From the NCBI RefSeq assembly GCF_000219585.1, contig NC_015731.1:1860001-1924000 (forward strand): DNA of 64,000 nucleotides. The letters run 5' to 3'. The DNA is from Nitrosomonas sp. Is79A3 (GTDB taxonomy: Bacteria; Pseudomonadota; Gammaproteobacteria; Burkholderiales; Nitrosomonadaceae). The position numbers and the translations under genes are program-made. Within the stretch, counting starts at the first letter, position 1; every line of letters begins with the position of its first letter. This document shows, piece after piece, positions 53,690 to 63,505 of the stretch. Under the pieces are notes generated by a model. That model saw nothing but the letters and a program-made list of their open reading frames with translations, had not been told where the DNA came from and did no database searches.

Positions 53690-55798
53690 CTATTTAACAC
53701 GCATTCCGGGTTGCGCGCCTGCGTCAGGAGAAAGAATGAATAATTCTCCCGGGTTGCCACCGCCGGCTGCCAGCACCATGCCTTCCGATAGTCCGAATTT
53801 CATTTGGCGCGGCGCAAGATTCGCCACCATCACTGTGTAGCGCCCTTTTAATTGTTCCGGGTCATACGCCGATTTGATACCGGCAAAAACCGTACGTTGT
53901 TCGCTGCCAATATCCAGCGTCAATTTCAGTAATTTGTCCGCCCCTGGCACATGCTCGGCATTGACGATTTTGGCCACACGTAAATCAATCTTACTGAAAT
54001 CATCGATGGAGATCGTATCGGCAATCGGTGTCACGGCGTGTTGCTGTTTTTCTGCATGCCGTGCGGGAGAATGGGCTTGAACAACGAGTGTTAGGCTTTG
54101 CGTATTGACTGCGATCAATGCATCAATTTGTTTGGCGTCAATGCGTGTCATCAAATGCTGATAAACGTTGATTGTGTGCCCGGCAGGCAATAACAAATCC
54201 GAAACCGGTTGACCTTCCCGCAGTTCAGGCCATGTCAGCGTTCCACAGTTTAGAAAAAGCTCAATCTGCCTTACTGTTTCCGGCAAGATGGGTTTCAGAT
54301 AACGCGACAGCACAGAGAAAAGTTGTATTCCCAGACTGCAAACTCGCTGTAGTTCTTCTCCACGATCGGGATTCTTGGCGATTTCCCACGGCGCCAGTTC
54401 GTGAATCATTTCATTCGCTTCGTCGGCGAATTTCATGATCTGACGAATCGCAGATGAAAATTCTCTTTCTTCAAACGCTTTCACAATGGAATCGGGCCGC
54501 CAGGTGGCAAAACGTTCGTTCACCAAGGACTGCAATTGTTGATACTGCACACCATCCGCAAGCTTGCCGTCAAACCGTTTGCTGATAAAACCGGCGCAGC
54601 GGCTGGCAATATTAATAAATTTGCCGACCAAATCCGAATTGACCCGTGCGACAAAATCTTCCAGATTCAGGTCAATGTCTTCCAGCGTGCTGTTGAGTTT
54701 GGCCGCGTAGTAATAGCGCAGCCATTCCGGATTCAGACCTTGCTTCAGGTAACTTTCCGCGGTGATGAACGTGCCACGGGATTTACTCATTTTTTCACCG
54801 TTCACGGTGAGGAAGCCGTGCGCGAAAATCTTCGTGGGTGTCCGGTAACCTGCGTTTTCCAGCATCGCAGGCCAGAACAAGGCATGAAAATACAAAATAT
54901 CCTTGCCGATAAAATGATACAACTCGGTTTCCGATTGTTGCTGCCAAAATTCGTCAAAATCAATGTGCTCGCGAACGCATAAATTCTTGAAGCTGCCCAT
55001 GTAGCCAATCGGCGCATCCAGCCAGACATAAAAATACTTACCTGGCGCATCGGGTATTTCAAAACCAAAATAAGGCGCATCCCGCGAAATATCCCAGTCG
55101 GAGAGTTTGTTCTCCCCCGCTTCGCCCAGCCATTCACGCATTTTATTTGCGGCCTCCGGCTGCAAATGGTCCGCTTCACGGGTCCAGCGACGCAGAAAAT
55201 CAGCACACCGCGTATCAGATAAACTGAAAAAATAATGTTCCGATGATTTCTTGATTGGCTTGGCGCCGGATACGGCTGAATAGGGATTTTTGAGTTCCGT
55301 TGGCACGTAAGCGGCGCCACAGACTTCACAGGAATCGCCGTACTGGTCTTTGGCGGCGCATTTCGGGCACTCCCCTTTGACAAACCGGTCGGGCAAAAAC
55401 ATATTTCTAACCGGATCATACAGTTGTTCGATTCCGCGTATCGCAATCAATCCTGCAGCCTTGAGCTTGCCGTAAATGACTTCGGAAAAATGACGTGTTT
55501 CCGCCGAATGTGTGCTGTAATAGTTATCAAACTGGATATGAAAGCCAGTAAAATCTGCCGAATGCTCATCGTGTACACGCGCAATCAATGCTTCCGGCGT
55601 GATGCCTTCTTTTCCCGCGCGCAACATGATCGGTGTGCCATGCGTATCGTCCGCGCACACATAATAAACCGTATGTCCGCGCATTTTCTGAAATCGCACC
55701 CAAATATCCGTTTGAATGTATTCCACCAAATGGCCTAAATGGATGCTGCCATTGGCATAAGGTAGCGCTGAGGTAACCAGAATTTTTCGCTTGTTCAT
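53690..55798 (-). CDS. metG: methionyl-tRNA synthetase
   Basis: 702-residue class I aminoacyl-tRNA synthetase. [20 protein letters not shown] carries the HIGH motif, a zinc knuckle has CPKC and CEVC (about residues 145-165), and [12 protein letters not shown] carries KMSKS near residue 335. A C-terminal tRNA-binding appendix (about 595-702) starts [20 protein letters not shown]. It is divergent from apbC, the arrangement also known in enteric bacteria. Confidence 0.97.
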   Translation of the reverse strand: MNKRKILVTSALPYANGSIHLGHLVEYIQTDIWVRFQKMRGHTVYYVCADDTHGTPIMLRAGKEGITPEALIARVHDEHSADFTGFHIQFDNYYSTHSAETRHFSEVIYGKLKAAGLIAIRGIEQLYDPVRNMFLPDRFVKGECPKCAAKDQYGDSCEVCGAAYVPTELKNPYSAVSGAKPIKKSSEHYFFSLSDTRCADFLRRWTREADHLQPEAANKMREWLGEAGENKLSDWDISRDAPYFGFEIPDAPGKYFYVWLDAPIGYMGSFKNLCVREHIDFDEFWQQQSETELYHFIGKDILYFHALFWPAMLENAGYRTPTKIFAHGFLTVNGEKMSKSRGTFITAESYLKQGLNPEWLRYYYAAKLNSTLEDIDLNLEDFVARVNSDLVGKFINIASRCAGFISKRFDGKLADGVQYQQLQSLVNERFATWRPDSIVKAFEEREFSSAIRQIMKFADEANEMIHELAPWEIAKNPDRGEELQRVCSLGIQLFSVLSRYLKPILPETVRQIELFLNCGTLTWPELREGQPVSDLLLPAGHTINVYQHLMTRIDAKQIDALIAVNTQSLTLVVQAHSPARHAEKQQHAVTPIADTISIDDFSKIDLRVAKIVNAEHVPGADKLLKLTLDIGSEQRTVFAGIKSAYDPEQLKGRYTVMVANLAPRQMKFGLSEGMVLAAGGGNPGELFILSPDAGAQPGMRVK

Positions 55799-55921
55799 TA
55801 ACTCTCAAGAAATCAGATTAGACAAAGATGAATTGTAACAAACTGTGTGGGCATTCCTGATATTTGTTACCATCCCCTTATTAAATTATTAACCGTAAAT
55901 TGGCTGTAAAAGGAGTTTGTA

Positions 55922-57010
55922 GTGACTATTTCTGAGCAACAAATACAATCTGTACTCAAGCAAACCATTGATCCGACGACGGGCAAGGATTACATGACCT
56001 CGCAGACAGTACGCAATATTCAAATTAACCAAAGCAATGTGTCCCTCGAAGTCGAGCTGGGTTATCCGGCGAACAGTGTCAAAGATACCATCCAGAAACA
56101 AATTGTTGATGCACTGAAATCCATACCGGGCATTGGAAATATCCAAGTCATGGTCAACAGCAGAATTATTCCGCACAGCGTACAAAAGGGCGTTAAGCTG
56201 ATCCCTGGCGTTAAAAACATCATTGCAGTGGCATCCGGCAAGGGCGGTGTCGGCAAATCAGCAACTGCGGTTAATCTGGCATTAGCATTGGCGGCGGAAG
56301 GCGCAGTCGTAGGAATTCTGGATGCGGATATTTATGGTCCATCACAACCGCAAATGCTGGGAATCACAAGCCACCCGGATTCGCTCGATGGCAAAACCAT
56401 GGAACCCGTTCTGGCGCATGGCATCCAGGCCATGTCCATTGGCTTGCTGATTGATGTGGAAACTCCGATGGTTTGGCGCGGTCCGATGGTTACACAGGCA
56501 TTGCAACAGTTACTCCATGATACCAATTGGAAAGATCTGGATTATTTGATTGTGGATTTACCACCCGGCACCGGTGACATTCAACTCACGCTTGCACAAA
56601 AAATACCCGTAACCGGCGCTGTCATTGTCACCACACCGCAGGATATCGCTTTACTCGATGCGCGCAAAGGATTAAAAATGTTTGAAAAAGTGGGGATTCC
56701 GATTTTTGGCATTGTGGAAAACATGAGCACACATACCTGTTCTCAATGCGGACACACGGAACCCATATTTGGAACCGGTGGCGGAGAAAAGATGTGTCAG
56801 GACTATAACGTGGAATTTTTAGGTGCGTTACCCCTCGATATCAAAATTCGCGAACATACGGACATGGGCAAACCCACCGTAGTCGCTGAACCTGACGGGA
56901 AAATAGCCGATATCTATCGGCTGATTGCACGGAGAGTCGCCGTTAAAGTGGCCGAATCCGCTGAAGATCACTCAGAATTATTCGCTAAGATCGTAATGGA
57001 AGATGACTAG
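55922..57010 (+). CDS. apbC: Mrp/ApbC-type iron-sulfur cluster carrier ATPase
   Basis: 362 residues. An N-terminal MIP18/DUF59 domain (about 1-90) precedes the P-loop NTPase with AVASGKGGVGKSATAVNLAL (deviant Walker A). The cluster-binding CxxC is in THTCSQCGHTEP near residue 280. Homodimer that transfers Fe-S clusters to apoproteins. Start is a GTG at 55922, with AAAGGAG 6-7 bases upstream. dcd follows 13 bases after its stop. Confidence 0.95.
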   Translation: MTISEQQIQSVLKQTIDPTTGKDYMTSQTVRNIQINQSNVSLEVELGYPANSVKDTIQKQIVDALKSIPGIGNIQVMVNSRIIPHSVQKGVKLIPGVKNIIAVASGKGGVGKSATAVNLALALAAEGAVVGILDADIYGPSQPQMLGITSHPDSLDGKTMEPVLAHGIQAMSIGLLIDVETPMVWRGPMVTQALQQLLHDTNWKDLDYLIVDLPPGTGDIQLTLAQKIPVTGAVIVTTPQDIALLDARKGLKMFEKVGIPIFGIVENMSTHTCSQCGHTEPIFGTGGGEKMCQDYNVEFLGALPLDIKIREHTDMGKPTVVAEPDGKIADIYRLIARRVAVKVAESAEDHSELFAKIVMEDD

Positions 57011-57023
57011 AAAAGGTTAAGGA

Positions 57024-57590
57024 ATGACGATTAAATCAGATAAGTGGATACGCCACATGGCGCAAACGTATGGCATGATCGAGCCCTTCGAACCTGATCA
57101 GATTCGCCAGAAAAACGACCAGCGGATTGTTTCTTATGGCACCTCAAGCTATGGTTACGATATCCGTTGCTCGGATGAATTTAAATTATTTACCAATATC
57201 AATTCCACCATCGTCGATCCAAAAAATTTTGACTCCAATTCATTTGTTGATGTCAAAAGTGAGGTGTGTATCATTCCACCCAATTCTTTTGCGTTGGCCC
57301 GCACCGTTGAGTATTTCCGCATCCCGCGTAATGTACTGACTATTTGTTTGGGCAAATCAACTTATGCCCGCTGCGGCATTATCGTCAATGTCACCCCATT
57401 TGAACCGGAATGGGAAGGGTATGTCACTTTGGAGTTTTCCAACACAACCCCCCTGCCCGCTAAAATTTATGCCAACGAAGGCGTCGCGCAAGTTATTTTT
57501 TTTGAATCGGATGAAGTCTGTGAAACTTCTTATAAGGATCGCGGCGGCAAATACCAAGGGCAGCACGGTGTCACATTGCCCAAAATTTAA
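57024..57590 (+). CDS. dcd: dCTP deaminase
   Basis: 188 residues, trimeric enzyme that makes dUTP from dCTP. The motif [20 protein letters not shown] carries the catalytic glutamate region. [20 protein letters not shown] and [15 protein letters not shown] at the C-terminus are typical. It provides dUMP precursor for thymidylate synthase (thyA is encoded at 61062). Likely cotranscribed with apbC. Confidence 0.95.
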   Translation: MTIKSDKWIRHMAQTYGMIEPFEPDQIRQKNDQRIVSYGTSSYGYDIRCSDEFKLFTNINSTIVDPKNFDSNSFVDVKSEVCIIPPNSFALARTVEYFRIPRNVLTICLGKSTYARCGIIVNVTPFEPEWEGYVTLEFSNTTPLPAKIYANEGVAQVIFFESDEVCETSYKDRGGKYQGQHGVTLPKI

Positions 57591-57604
57591 AGCGGTGAAA
57601 GTTG

Positions 57605-58888
57605 ATGATTGATGTGCGGGACATTTTTATGCTGTTGACACGAAAAAGTGTCAAGCAAACCAAACGACTCTCCATATTTTTAGCGCTTATTCTATTTTCT
57701 GCAGCTTTTTCTGTGGAAGCGCAAACACGCATCTCTTTACCCCATACCGGATTCATGCCGGAAGATATTGCGGTCATCGTCAACGAGGACGATCCTTTAT
57801 CCCGGCAAATTGGCAATTACTACCAGCAAGCACGGCATATCCCTGAAATTAACATGATTCGTCTGCGTTTTTCATCTGAACGCAGTGTGATGACGCGCAA
57901 AGAATTTCAACAACTAAAAAAAAATATTGATCGGCTTACTCCTGATCACGTACAAGCATACGCAGTTGCCTGGACCAGCCCCTACCGGGTGGGTTGTATG
58001 TCGTTGACTTCCGCATTAGCATTCGGTTTCGATGAAAAGTATTGCGCCACAAAATGTGCACCAACAGCACCAAGTCCCTATTTCAATGCGCCAAGCCAGT
58101 ATCCAGCCACTGATTATAAACTTCGGCCAACTATGATGCTGGCGGGGACATCCTTTGAACAAGTCAAAGCGCTGATTGACCGGGGTATTGCTTCAGACCA
58201 CAGCTTTCCAAAAGGTCAGGCCTATTTACTCAGCACTTCAGACAAAGCGCGGAATAATCGCGCAACAAGTTATGCACAGACTGCAAAGGACCTGGCTGGT
58301 GTTTTTTCTCTGCAGATACTGGAAACCAATTTCATTTCTGATCGCCAAGATGTTCTTTTTTACTTTACCGGATTGACTGAAGTACCCATGCTGGAAACGC
58401 TTGGTTTCCTGCCCGGCGCTTTGGCAGATCACTTAACATCGGCAGGCGGCAGGCTGACCGATTCTCTCCAAATGAGCAGCTTGCGCTGGCTGGAAGCAGG
58501 CGCCACAGCGAGTTATGGCACAGTAACTGAGCCTTGCAGCTTTCCACAGAAATTTCCTTCCCCTGCGGTTGCCATGTTTCATTATGCATTGGGCGCTAGT
58601 GCTATTGAGGCATATTGGAAAAGTGTGGCCTGGCCGGGACAAGGCGTATTCATCGGTGAACCGCTGGCTAAGCCATTTGCTCCGTTATTACGGAAAATAA
58701 ATCCCGGACGCTATGAATTGACAGTCTTCTCACCCCGTGAAGGGCGGTTGAGAATTGAAAAATCACTTTCTGCCGCCGGGCCATTCAAACTTCATTCGAG
58801 GCCGCAATCAATCCGCCGAGGAAAAAATCTTATTCACTTCAGGTTTAATGAAAAAACAGATGGTTATTTGAAGTTGCAATGGAATTGA
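57605..58888 (+). CDS. TIGR03790 family protein, exported
   Basis: About 427 residues. A basic N-terminus and hydrophobic segment (IFLALILFSAAFSVEA) indicate export. The body matches the TIGR03790 family: NEDDPLSRQIGNYYQQARHI, ITPDHVQ-type segment LTPDHVQAYAVAWTSPYRV, and AGATASYGTVTEPC with a cysteine. Function unknown. It starts 14 bases after dcd; the frame also opens at a TTG three bases before the chosen ATG, and a further ATG at 57629 is possible. Confidence 0.75.
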   Translation: MIDVRDIFMLLTRKSVKQTKRLSIFLALILFSAAFSVEAQTRISLPHTGFMPEDIAVIVNEDDPLSRQIGNYYQQARHIPEINMIRLRFSSERSVMTRKEFQQLKKNIDRLTPDHVQAYAVAWTSPYRVGCMSLTSALAFGFDEKYCATKCAPTAPSPYFNAPSQYPATDYKLRPTMMLAGTSFEQVKALIDRGIASDHSFPKGQAYLLSTSDKARNNRATSYAQTAKDLAGVFSLQILETNFISDRQDVLFYFTGLTEVPMLETLGFLPGALADHLTSAGGRLTDSLQMSSLRWLEAGATASYGTVTEPCSFPQKFPSPAVAMFHYALGASAIEAYWKSVAWPGQGVFIGEPLAKPFAPLLRKINPGRYELTVFSPREGRLRIEKSLSAAGPFKLHSRPQSIRRGKNLIHFRFNEKTDGYLKLQWN

Positions 58889-59165
58889 TCAATCGCCAGC
58901 ATACACAATAATCTGAGAAATAAAATAGTCCCTATATCATGGTGTTGAAGCCAGACATTCATTTAATAAGAATTGCCTAAACTTTTTTGAAAAATACCCG
59001 CCTAATCCCGCATAAATAGTCATCATATAATATGTTGTTTTGAAATACTTAATTTGAACTATAAAAAAATTAATCTTGCTATAAAAAAACACTTGATTTG
59101 CCTGAAATGCAGACTATAATGCGTGCAAATTCAAATCAAACAAACTTACCGATAAGGAGGTCATC
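58889..59165. other. AT-rich leader region of the decarboxylase unit
   Basis: 277 bases with no gene. It ends with a consensus promoter at 59093-59120. A run ctataaaaaaa occurs twice just upstream of it (about 59059 and 59080). Confidence 0.5.
59093..59120 (+). promoter_or_regulatory. sigma-70 promoter upstream of the decarboxylase
   Basis: TTGATT (59093-59098), a 16-base spacer, TATAAT (59115-59120). A transcript would start near 59127 and carry a 21-codon upstream ORF before the decarboxylase. Confidence 0.75.
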
Positions 59166-59231
59166 ATGAAAACTATCAAGAACTTTTTTGCCGCGGTTGA
59201 CTTAGTCAATGTTCATATTCCTGTAACGTAG
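59166..59231 (+). CDS. 21-residue upstream ORF (leader peptide candidate)
   Basis: ATG at 59166 with a full AAGGAGG box (about 59154-59160) 5 bases upstream; stop TAG at 59229-59231. The peptide begins MKTIKNFFAAVDLV and ends HIPVT. It ends 23 bases before the decarboxylase ATG, whose own ribosome-binding site (AAAGGAAG) lies in that gap. The strong initiation signal and placement make a regulatory leader plausible; a free-standing microprotein is the alternative. No known family recognised. Confidence 0.55.
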   Translation: MKTIKNFFAAVDLVNVHIPVT

Positions 59232-59254
59232 CCATTTTTAAAGGAAGACAACCC

Positions 59255-60430
59255 ATGCATATATTTCCCTCTACACTTCAGAAATCCGATCAATCTGAAG
59301 TCCTGTTTGATACCCATCCCGAAATTAGTCTGAATTTCAAGTACGTTCAGAATGAACTGAAAAAAGGCTATCAACGCCCCTTTTTACTGATTGACCGCAA
59401 CATTATCCAGCAAAAAACTCGGCGTTTTAAAGCTGCGATGCCACGAGTTCATCCGCATTATGCAGTTAAAGCAAATCCCGATGAACGTGTACTGAAAACA
59501 CTCATTGAAGAAGGCGCCGGCTTTGAGATTGCTTCTATTGCCGAACTAGATTTGCTAATGAAGCTGGGAGTATCTGCTGCTGAAATATTTTATAGCAATC
59601 CAATGAAATCCAGGACTTACCTGGAATACGCCGCGAAGAAAGGCGTTGAATGGTATGTGCTCGACAGTATTGAAGAACTGCGCAAAATCGTCAGTGTTAA
59701 ACCCGATGCCAAGATGTATTTACGCATCGATACGCCGAATATCGGTAGTGACTGGCCATTAGCGGGAAAATTTGGAACACATCTTGCCGACATTAATGAA
59801 ATCATCCAAGAAGCTGTAAAGCTTAACGCAGATTTGGCCGGGGTTACATTCCATGTAGGTTCGCAGTGCCGTAATCCGCAGAATTGGCGAGTAGGTATTG
59901 AACGCGCCAAGAAAGTTTTTGCTGATATGCAACTTGCGGGTTTAAATCCTCGACTGCTTAATATTGGTGGCGGGTATCCGGTTCGTCATATCAAACCCAT
60001 TCCTTCGATTGAAATCATCGCTGAAGTCATCAACGATGCCATTGCTGATCTACCTGACAATATCCGCATCATGGCAGAGCCTGGCCGTTATTTAGTATCT
60101 GATTCAGCTTATTTTGTATGTCGAGTGGTGGGTACTGCAACTCGAAATGGGAAACGATGGATGTATTGGGATGCAGGCATGTTTGGCGGCGTCATAGAAA
60201 TGACTGAAGGATTACGCTACGAAATCCTGACTGATCGAAAAGGTAGCAATATCCCTTGGTCTGTTGCCGGTCCAACTTGTGACTCAGTCGATATTCTAAT
60301 GCATGATCTCATGCTACCTAACGACATACAAGAAGGTGAATTTATTTATATACCCAACGCGGGTGCCTATACGACTGCTTACGCCAGTAATTTTAATGGG
60401 TTCCCTTTACCTGATGTGAAAGTGATATAA
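59255..60430 (+). CDS. ornithine/lysine-type PLP decarboxylase (fold type III)
   Basis: 391 residues, eukaryotic-type ornithine decarboxylase family. The PLP lysine lies in HPHYAVKANPDERVLK near residue 70. GVTFHVGSQCRNPQNW, NIGGGYPVRH and AEPGRYLVSDSAY follow, and the active-site cysteine motif is GPTCDSVDIL near residue 345. The CDSVD motif and length fit ornithine (or broad lysine/ornithine) decarboxylase that makes putrescine or cadaverine. It is preceded by a promoter and a 21-codon ORF and followed by a bidirectional terminator, so it is transcribed alone. Confidence 0.88.
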   Translation: MHIFPSTLQKSDQSEVLFDTHPEISLNFKYVQNELKKGYQRPFLLIDRNIIQQKTRRFKAAMPRVHPHYAVKANPDERVLKTLIEEGAGFEIASIAELDLLMKLGVSAAEIFYSNPMKSRTYLEYAAKKGVEWYVLDSIEELRKIVSVKPDAKMYLRIDTPNIGSDWPLAGKFGTHLADINEIIQEAVKLNADLAGVTFHVGSQCRNPQNWRVGIERAKKVFADMQLAGLNPRLLNIGGGYPVRHIKPIPSIEIIAEVINDAIADLPDNIRIMAEPGRYLVSDSAYFVCRVVGTATRNGKRWMYWDAGMFGGVIEMTEGLRYEILTDRKGSNIPWSVAGPTCDSVDILMHDLMLPNDIQEGEFIYIPNAGAYTTAYASNFNGFPLPDVKVI

Positions 60431-60472
60431 GTATCCGGTATTAATAGCCCATCAATCAACAGTCTTAAATAA

Positions 60473-60513
60473 AAAATGGTGAAGCAGCTTCAGTGCGCTT
60501 CACCATTTTTTTT
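60473..60513. terminator. bidirectional terminator between the decarboxylase and folA
   Basis: Stem aaaatggtgaagc / gcttcaccatttt with an 11-base loop; A-run on the left and T-run on the right serve both converging genes. Confidence 0.88.
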
Positions 60514-60546
60514 CATTAACAGTGCAAAAATCTATCAAAACACCAG

Positions 60547-61065
60547 TTAAGTCGCATTTACTTTACGATCAAGGACGACAAAATGGTATTCCAGATTGGT
60601 GTCGTTTTCTGAAATATGCCTATCGCGTTGCGTTTCTTCCCACTCGTTAGGATCAAACTCAGGAAAGAAAACATCTCCCTCAAAATCTCTCTGAATCTCC
60701 GTGATATAAATGCGCTGACAAATCTTAAGGGTTTGCCGGTAAAGTTCTTCGCCCCCAATGATAAAATTCTCACCATTGATCGATTTGGTTCTTTCGCAGA
60801 TCAGAAGCGCATCGTCAATGGTGTTAACCACAATCGCTCCCGGCACTTCATATCCTGTTTGATGCGTGACAATAATATTCGCTCTGCCGGGCAGAGGTCT
60901 ACCAATAGACTCATATGTTTTACGTCCCATCACAATGGTTTGTCCCATCGTCAGAAACTTGAAATGCTTTAAATCGGCTGGCAAATGCCACGGCAATTTA
61001 TTATTCCTGCCGATCACCCGGTTTCTCGCCATAGCTACCAGTAGGGATAAACGAGGTGTCGTCAT
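60547..61065 (-). CDS. folA: dihydrofolate reductase
   Basis: 172 residues. [28 protein letters not shown] (shown by its parts [16 protein letters not shown]) and [16 protein letters not shown] are the folate and NADPH-binding motifs; [13 protein letters not shown] is the second nucleotide site. Reduces dihydrofolate to tetrahydrofolate. Its start codon overlaps the thyA stop by 4 bases, so the two are coupled; ThyA oxidises the folate that FolA regenerates. Confidence 0.95.
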   Translation of the reverse strand: MTTPRLSLLVAMARNRVIGRNNKLPWHLPADLKHFKFLTMGQTIVMGRKTYESIGRPLPGRANIIVTHQTGYEVPGAIVVNTIDDALLICERTKSINGENFIIGGEELYRQTLKICQRIYITEIQRDFEGDVFFPEFDPNEWEETQRDRHISENDTNLEYHFVVLDRKVNAT

Positions 61066-61856
61066 ACAGCTACTGGTGCCTTGATAGCCGGATAAGGATC
61101 ATAATTTTCCAGAAGAAAATCTTCATATTTAAAATCCAGTATCTCTCTTATATTTCGATTCAATCGCATGACCGGCAGTGATTTCGGCTCACGCTTTAAC
61201 TGCTCGTGCGCTTGATCAAGATGATTCCGATAAAGATGTGCATCCCCTAGGGTATGCACAAAATCTCCCACTTCAAGGTTGCAGACTTGTGCAATCATTA
61301 AAGTAAGCAATGCATACGATGCGATATTAAAAGGCACGCCGAGAAAAATATCAGCACTGCGCTGATAAAGCTGACACGATAAGCGATTATCCGCCACATA
61401 AAACTGAAAAAATGCATGGCATGGGGGTAATCGCATTTTTTGTAAATCCCCTACGTTCCATGAAGAAACAAGCATGCGCCTCGAATCAGGTGTGCTTTTA
61501 ATCTGTTCGATGACCTGCTTAAGCTGATCGATATGCTGGCCATCTGCTGTTGTCCAGGATCGCCATTGATGACCATATATCGGACCAAGATCACCATTCG
61601 TATCAGCCCACTCATCCCATATGGATACGCCTTTGTCGCGGAGATAGCCGATATTCGTGTCACCTTGCAAGAACCACAACAATTCGTGAATTATAGATTT
61701 TAAATGGCATTTCTTAGTTGTCACTAATGGAAAACCATCCGCCAAGTTAAAACGCATTTGATAGCCAAAGACTGAGAGTGTACCAGTGCCCGTTCGATCG
61801 GATTTCTGGTATCCGTGATTTATAACATGCTGCATTAACTCAAGATATTGGCGCAT
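61062..61856 (-). CDS. thyA: thymidylate synthase
   Basis: 264 residues, the normal length. The catalytic cysteine is in [14 protein letters not shown] near residue 146. [34 protein letters not shown] and [20 protein letters not shown] are the substrate and cofactor motifs. It methylates dUMP using methylene-tetrahydrofolate. First gene of the thyA-folA pair. Confidence 0.97.
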   Translation of the reverse strand: MRQYLELMQHVINHGYQKSDRTGTGTLSVFGYQMRFNLADGFPLVTTKKCHLKSIIHELLWFLQGDTNIGYLRDKGVSIWDEWADTNGDLGPIYGHQWRSWTTADGQHIDQLKQVIEQIKSTPDSRRMLVSSWNVGDLQKMRLPPCHAFFQFYVADNRLSCQLYQRSADIFLGVPFNIASYALLTLMIAQVCNLEVGDFVHTLGDAHLYRNHLDQAHEQLKREPKSLPVMRLNRNIREILDFKYEDFLLENYDPYPAIKAPVAV

Positions 61857-62025
61857 CCTTAGTTGAAACTCCTCATTTGAATCAGAATAAAGTCCATCCG
61901 CTGCAGGCTATCTCAGCCATAATGTACATAAGCCGTATATAATAACAAGATTATCAATAATCAACTTAATGCAATGACGTCCGGTATTGTCATTCAAAAA
62001 ATAATATTCAACAGGAAAGCTTTCA

Positions 62026-63483
62026 ATGCTGGCATCACTTTTCCAAAATATATCACCTTTCGATCAATCTATTAAAGCATCGCATATTCTCGTAGTACTC
62101 CCCAAATTAGAAAAAGTCCCCAAGAAGTTCGATATTACTGGTGAAGAGCCGCTGCAAAAGCTGCTATTGCGACGCGAAATGCAACTAACTGATCTAAGTG
62201 AAACGCCAGTTAGTGCAAATCTTGAGAAAGGCGAGTTATGTGCTTGGGTCATGATTGATACAAGCAAGACCGTATTCGATCAACAAACCTGCGTACGGAA
62301 AGCACTTAAACTGCTTCTCTCAGAAAATCCCTCCGAAATACATATCAATGTCTATGGAACGACTCAGCAGCGAAGAAATTTTTCTGAATTAACAGTTTAT
62401 GCCACCTGGGTCAATGGTGCTGCCCTTCCTGTACGTAAAAATAAACCGGTTAGAAAACCGCTAGATAAAATCTTTTTATATGGCTATAAAGATAGCGAGA
62501 ACTTTACCCTGCAGCGCGCGCTGGCTGAGGGAAATTTGTTAGCGCGTGGCTTAACCGCATTGCCAGCAAACGAACTAACACCGAAAACCTATCGCCAGCA
62601 AATTAAGAAACTGGCTGAGAACGAAGGCTGGAAATATCAGGAATATGATATAAATAAACTCAAGGAAATCGGTGCAGGTGCCTTTGTTGCCGTTGCCCAA
62701 GGCAGTGATTCCGACGATGCTGCCATTGTTCATCTGCAACATCACTGCAAACAACATGCACAGAATAAGAATGTTGCCATTATCGGTAAAGGCATCTGCT
62801 TTGATACCGGCGGACATAATTTAAAGCCAGCCCGGTATATGCAGGGCATGCACGAAGACATGAATGGCTCTGCTGTCGCATTGGGTATTTTGCTTGCTGC
62901 CACACGGGCTGAAATTCCCGTCAGAATTGACTGTTGGCTTGCAATAGCACAAAACCATATCAGTCCACGTGCCTATAAGCAGAACGACATCATTTCAGCG
63001 CTAAGTGGATTAACAATTGAAATAGTCCACACGGATGCTGAAGGACGTATGGTTCTAGCAGACACCTTAACGTTGGCGGGGAATCTGAAGCCAGATCTAA
63101 TCATCGATTTTGCTACCTTGACCGGCAGCATGAAAACCGCGTTGGGATCACGCTATAGTGGTGTTTTTAGTAATCGCGATGACTTGTCCCAAAAAGCTGT
63201 TTCTGCAGGCAAAGAAAGCGGTGAACGCGTTTGTGTTTTCCCGATGGATGCTGATTATGAAGAAAGTCTTGAAAGCAATGTAGCAGATATCAAACAATGT
63301 GAATTAGGCGGAGAATTCGATCATATTCTCGCCGCGTGTTTTCTGCGGCGATTTGTTAACGAAACGCCTTGGCTGCATATGGATTTATCTGCTAGCAGTC
63401 ATAAAGATGGTTTGGGCGCAGTGGATAGTGAAATTACCGGATTCGGTGTCGGTTGGGCTATTGAATTTCTGAAAACTGTCTGA
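62026..63483 (+). CDS. M17 leucyl aminopeptidase family protein
   Basis: 485 residues. The C-terminal catalytic domain has GKGICFDTGGHNLKP (metal-binding Lys and Asp), MHEDMNGSAVALG, and VHTDAEGRMVLADTLTLA, where the family normally reads NTDAEGR. IDFATLTGSMKTALG follows. The N-terminal half is less conserved. Two-zinc cytoplasmic aminopeptidase; it differs in length and motif details from typical PepA, so it may be the PepB-like group. Confidence 0.85.
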   Translation: MLASLFQNISPFDQSIKASHILVVLPKLEKVPKKFDITGEEPLQKLLLRREMQLTDLSETPVSANLEKGELCAWVMIDTSKTVFDQQTCVRKALKLLLSENPSEIHINVYGTTQQRRNFSELTVYATWVNGAALPVRKNKPVRKPLDKIFLYGYKDSENFTLQRALAEGNLLARGLTALPANELTPKTYRQQIKKLAENEGWKYQEYDINKLKEIGAGAFVAVAQGSDSDDAAIVHLQHHCKQHAQNKNVAIIGKGICFDTGGHNLKPARYMQGMHEDMNGSAVALGILLAATRAEIPVRIDCWLAIAQNHISPRAYKQNDIISALSGLTIEIVHTDAEGRMVLADTLTLAGNLKPDLIIDFATLTGSMKTALGSRYSGVFSNRDDLSQKAVSAGKESGERVCVFPMDADYEESLESNVADIKQCELGGEFDHILAACFLRRFVNETPWLHMDLSASSHKDGLGAVDSEITGFGVGWAIEFLKTV

Positions 63484-63505
63484 AGAGGTAAAGTGCTTAT
63501 TGCAG

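Noticed and set aside
54802..55446. 214-codon minus-strand frame inside metG
   Set aside because: Another frame of the metG sequence on the same strand; metG is intact with all motifs.
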